NCBI RefSeq assembly: GCF_001007995.1
Contig: NZ_CP011389.1
Span: 1,550,001 to 1,614,000 of the forward strand
DNA from: Deinococcus soli (ex Cha et al. 2016)
GTDB lineage: Bacteria > Deinococcota > Deinococci > Deinococcales > Deinococcaceae
DNA: 64,000 nucleotides
Direction of reading: 5' to 3'
Below are positions 61,995-64,000 of this stretch, one piece after another. A program made the translations under genes and the position numbers. Every line of letters begins with the position of its first letter. Within the stretch, counting starts at the first letter, position 1. The notes beneath the pieces are model-generated. The model ran no database searches. It saw nothing but the letters and a program-made list of their open reading frames with translations, and was not told where the DNA came from.

Positions 61995-63542
61995 ATGTAC
62001 CGGACCATCCGTAGCTTCCGGCCCAGTATCACGAATGTGGGCACACCGAAAGCGGGCCTGATCGGTGGTCTGGCTGCGGTGGCGGCGCGCGTGCCGGTGC
62101 GGATCTACACGCTGCATGGGCTGCGCCTGGAAACAGTGAAGGGTCCGAAAGGACGGCTGCTGCATTCTGCCGAGCGTCTCGCGATGGCCTGCGCCCACCG
62201 GGTGGTGTGCATGAGTCCCAGCCTGCAGGAACGGGTGAATGAGCTGGGCCTTGCTCCTGCACACAAGACAGTGGTTCTGGGCAGTGGCAGCCCGAATGGT
62301 GTCCGGCAGCCTGGCGTAACCGACCCGGCAGTCACCGCGTCACACCGGGCAACGCTGGGCCTGCGGGAGGATACACCGGTCATCGGTTTTGTGGGCCGCT
62401 TCACGCGGGACAAGGGAATGGCGGAGTTAATGGAAGCCTTCAGGCGGGTGCAGGAGCGGCTGCCGTCCGCCCGTCTGCTACTGATCGGTGACTATGAACC
62501 GGGAGATCCGGTTTCACCTGAGGTGCGTGACCTGATCGAGCGGACACCGGGGATCCTGCGGACGGGTTTTGTGCCTGACGTTTATCCGTACTACCCTCTG
62601 ATGAAAGTTGTGGCCTTCCCCAGCTATCGGGAAGGCTTAGGCCTAGTTCCCTTGGAAGCCGCCATAAATGGAGTACCTAGCATCGTCACCAACACTACTG
62701 GTGCTAAGGACACTGTCAGGGACGGGGTGACTGGTTGGCGTGTACCTGTAGGTGATGCCGACGCGCTTGCGGACGCCCTGACGAGCGCGCTGCTTGACCC
62801 TGCGGACACCCGGCGGCGCGGTGAGGCGGGACGCCGCTGGGTCACCGAGAACTTCGACCCCACAAGCGTGCAGCAACGCTGGGCCGACTATTACGCTGAA
62901 CTTCTGCATTGGCGGGCGCTGAGTGAGCGTCACCGCGGCAAACGTTGGATGGATGCCGTGCTGGCCGGTGGGGGTCTGGTCGTCCTGGGTGGTCCTCTGA
63001 TACTGCTGGCTCTGCTGGTGCGCTTCAAGCTGGGGAGTCCAGTGCTGTTCAAGCAGGTGCGCCCTGGGCTGGCAGGACAACCGTTCACCATGTACAAGTT
63101 CCGGACCATGACGGATGAACGCGCCCCCAATGGAGAGCTGCTACCGGATTCGGTACGGTTGACCCGATTCGGGAGGTGGTTGCGGGCGACGAGTCTTGAC
63201 GAGTTGCCGGAACTGTGGAACGTACTCCGGGGCGACATGAGTCTTGTCGGGCCGCGGCCCCTTCTGATGTCCTACCTTCCGCTGTACAGCGAACGTCAGT
63301 TCCGGCGGCATGACGTCCGGCCAGGCGTCACTGGTTGGGCTCAGGTCAACGGACGTAACGCCCTGTCGTGGGATGAGAAGTTCGAGCGTGACGTCTGGTA
63401 CGTCGAGAACCACTCGTTGGCCCTGGACGCTAGGATCCTGATGATGACTGTTCAGAAGGTCTTCCAGCGTGAGGGCATCAGCGCCGCCGGAGAGGCCACG
63501 ATGCCGCGGTTCACGGGTTCCGATTCTTCCCACTCCGATTAG
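61995..63542 (+). CDS. GT4 glycosyltransferase fused to a monotopic phosphoglycosyltransferase, N-terminus lost
   Basis: Residues 1 to about 310 are a GT-B enzyme that lacks most of its first strand-helix units. It opens at YRTIRSFRPSITNVGTPKAG, continues with YTLHGLRLETV and GFVGRFTRDKGM, and has SYREGLGLVPLEAAI. From about 315 comes an initiating sugar transferase: a membrane helix, GSPVLFKQVRPGL, KFRTMTDER with the catalytic D374-E375, LDELPELWNVLRGDMSLVGPRP and GVTGWAQVNGRN. The fusion would both load the first sugar phosphate on the lipid and add the next sugar. The IS630 element removed its 5' part; ATG 61995 might still give a protein with a working C-terminal domain. GC-rich, unlike the genes before the IS. 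Confidence 0.85.
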   Translation: MYRTIRSFRPSITNVGTPKAGLIGGLAAVAARVPVRIYTLHGLRLETVKGPKGRLLHSAERLAMACAHRVVCMSPSLQERVNELGLAPAHKTVVLGSGSPNGVRQPGVTDPAVTASHRATLGLREDTPVIGFVGRFTRDKGMAELMEAFRRVQERLPSARLLLIGDYEPGDPVSPEVRDLIERTPGILRTGFVPDVYPYYPLMKVVAFPSYREGLGLVPLEAAINGVPSIVTNTTGAKDTVRDGVTGWRVPVGDADALADALTSALLDPADTRRRGEAGRRWVTENFDPTSVQQRWADYYAELLHWRALSERHRGKRWMDAVLAGGGLVVLGGPLILLALLVRFKLGSPVLFKQVRPGLAGQPFTMYKFRTMTDERAPNGELLPDSVRLTRFGRWLRATSLDELPELWNVLRGDMSLVGPRPLLMSYLPLYSERQFRRHDVRPGVTGWAQVNGRNALSWDEKFERDVWYVENHSLALDARILMMTVQKVFQREGISAAGEATMPRFTGSDSSHSD

Positions 63543-64000
63543 GGTTGGGCGAGGACAGCCAGAACGACGCGGAGACGGAGCGACCGCAACGTTTTCGTCT
63601 GCACGGAGCGAATCTGAGCCTCGACCAAACCAGAAAACATCGTTTCAATGCGTTTTCGTAATCGAGGGTGGCGGCCTGGCCGCCACCCGGTGTCGTATCG
63701 GGTATTGCTCTTCGGTGGGAACACGTCGCCCAGGCAGCAGTACCCCTTATCACCGATGATGCGTGGCCCGCCGAAGTCAGGCCACCGCCGGTTGAGCTCG
63801 TCGCTCACGGTCGTGTCGTGCAAGTTGGCTGGTCGGCCCAGATACTGCACGATGGCACCTGAAGAGGTCACCCACGCGTGCAACTTGTATCCGTAGACGT
63901 CGCCCTGCGTGCCAGAACCCCAACGAGCACCGGGAAACGAACCCCGCCTCCCCCGTTTGGGTCGGCAGACGTGCAGAGGCATGGAATCGACGATCACTTC
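63539..64000 (-). CDS. IS982-like transposase, partial at window edge
   Basis: The visible 153 residues are the C-terminal part of a DDE transposase: VDSMPLHVCRPKRGRR, YGYKLHAWVTSSG, PANLHDTTV, GDKGYCC, and RKRIETMFSGL with the final Glu. These match the IS982 family order. The frame is open past the right edge. Its stop overlaps the stop of the sugar transferase gene by four bases, so the element inserted right at that gene's end. Confidence 0.8.
   Translation of the reverse strand, partial: EVIVDSMPLHVCRPKRGRRGSFPGARWGSGTQGDVYGYKLHAWVTSSGAIVQYLGRPANLHDTTVSDELNRRWPDFGGPRIIGDKGYCCLGDVFPPKSNTRYDTGWRPGRHPRLRKRIETMFSGLVEAQIRSVQTKTLRSLRLRVVLAVLAQP

Overview
The window looks like chromosomal DNA of a Deinococcus species. 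It is GC-rich with very dense genes, many 4-base start/stop overlaps (ATGA, GTGA), and many starts preceded by a TANNNT box only 6-8 bases upstream, which is the leaderless-promoter layout known from this genus. The gene content agrees: a caa3 oxidase with fused subunits I and III, futalosine-route menaquinone genes, a bacillithiol-type deacetylase and repeated GNAT proteins. The genus call is inferred from these features, not from a database search.

Layout. 0.2-4.7 kb: caa3-type cytochrome oxidase (CoxB with its own cytochrome c domain, CoxA fused to CoxC) and an SCO copper chaperone. 4.8-8.9 kb: ruvB, a CNT nucleoside transporter under a 10-10-10 palindrome, an ArsC/Spx-fold protein without the usual cysteine, a degenerate Nudix protein and an arginase-like protein. 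9.0-12.8 kb: three overlapping genes each coding two GNAT domains, divergent from a BshB2-like deacetylase. 13-16.7 kb: a membrane GGDEF-EAL protein and an M20 peptidase. 17.2-26 kb: an S9 peptidase, an RGG-repeat protein, a NMT1-type binding protein, endonuclease III, an MFS pump, a coiled-coil zinc-ribbon protein and L-asparaginase. 26-31.2 kb: hemC, a GH1-like protein lacking both catalytic glutamates and coupled to a sugar-type MFS carrier, and a zinc-independent MDR oxidoreductase. 31.3-37.4 kb: an MFS exporter with a divergent MarR regulator, and a heterodimeric ABC exporter. 37.4-39.9 kb: a secreted or anchored metallo-beta-lactamase-fold protein with a DUF3006 partner, and a GAF-GGDEF cyclase. 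40-42.8 kb: mqnE and mqnA with two small genes between them. 43.2-45.4 kb: psuK-psuG for pseudouridine breakdown. 45.5-49.4 kb: dctA with a divergent DcuS/DctR-like two-component pair. 49.5-51.2 kb: lipoamide dehydrogenase and tRNA-Glu.

From 51.4 kb to the end is a surface-polysaccharide locus. It opens with a Wzz/BY-kinase co-polymerase. Composition then falls abruptly to strongly AT-rich DNA holding a Wzx flippase, three glycosyltransferases, a UDP-GlcNAc 4,6-dehydratase with a partner reductase, and an EpsG-type polymerase. That block ends at a 1044-bp IS630-family element flanked by TA. Beyond it composition returns to GC-rich with a glycosyltransferase-phosphoglycosyltransferase fusion. 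An IS982-like transposase gene runs off the right edge.

The signals most worth following are the GH1 pseudoenzyme operon; a three-copy intergenic repeat whose two hairpins change sequence but keep pairing, one copy of which supplies the ribosome site and start codon of the GH1 gene; the double-GNAT trio; and the RGG-repeat protein.
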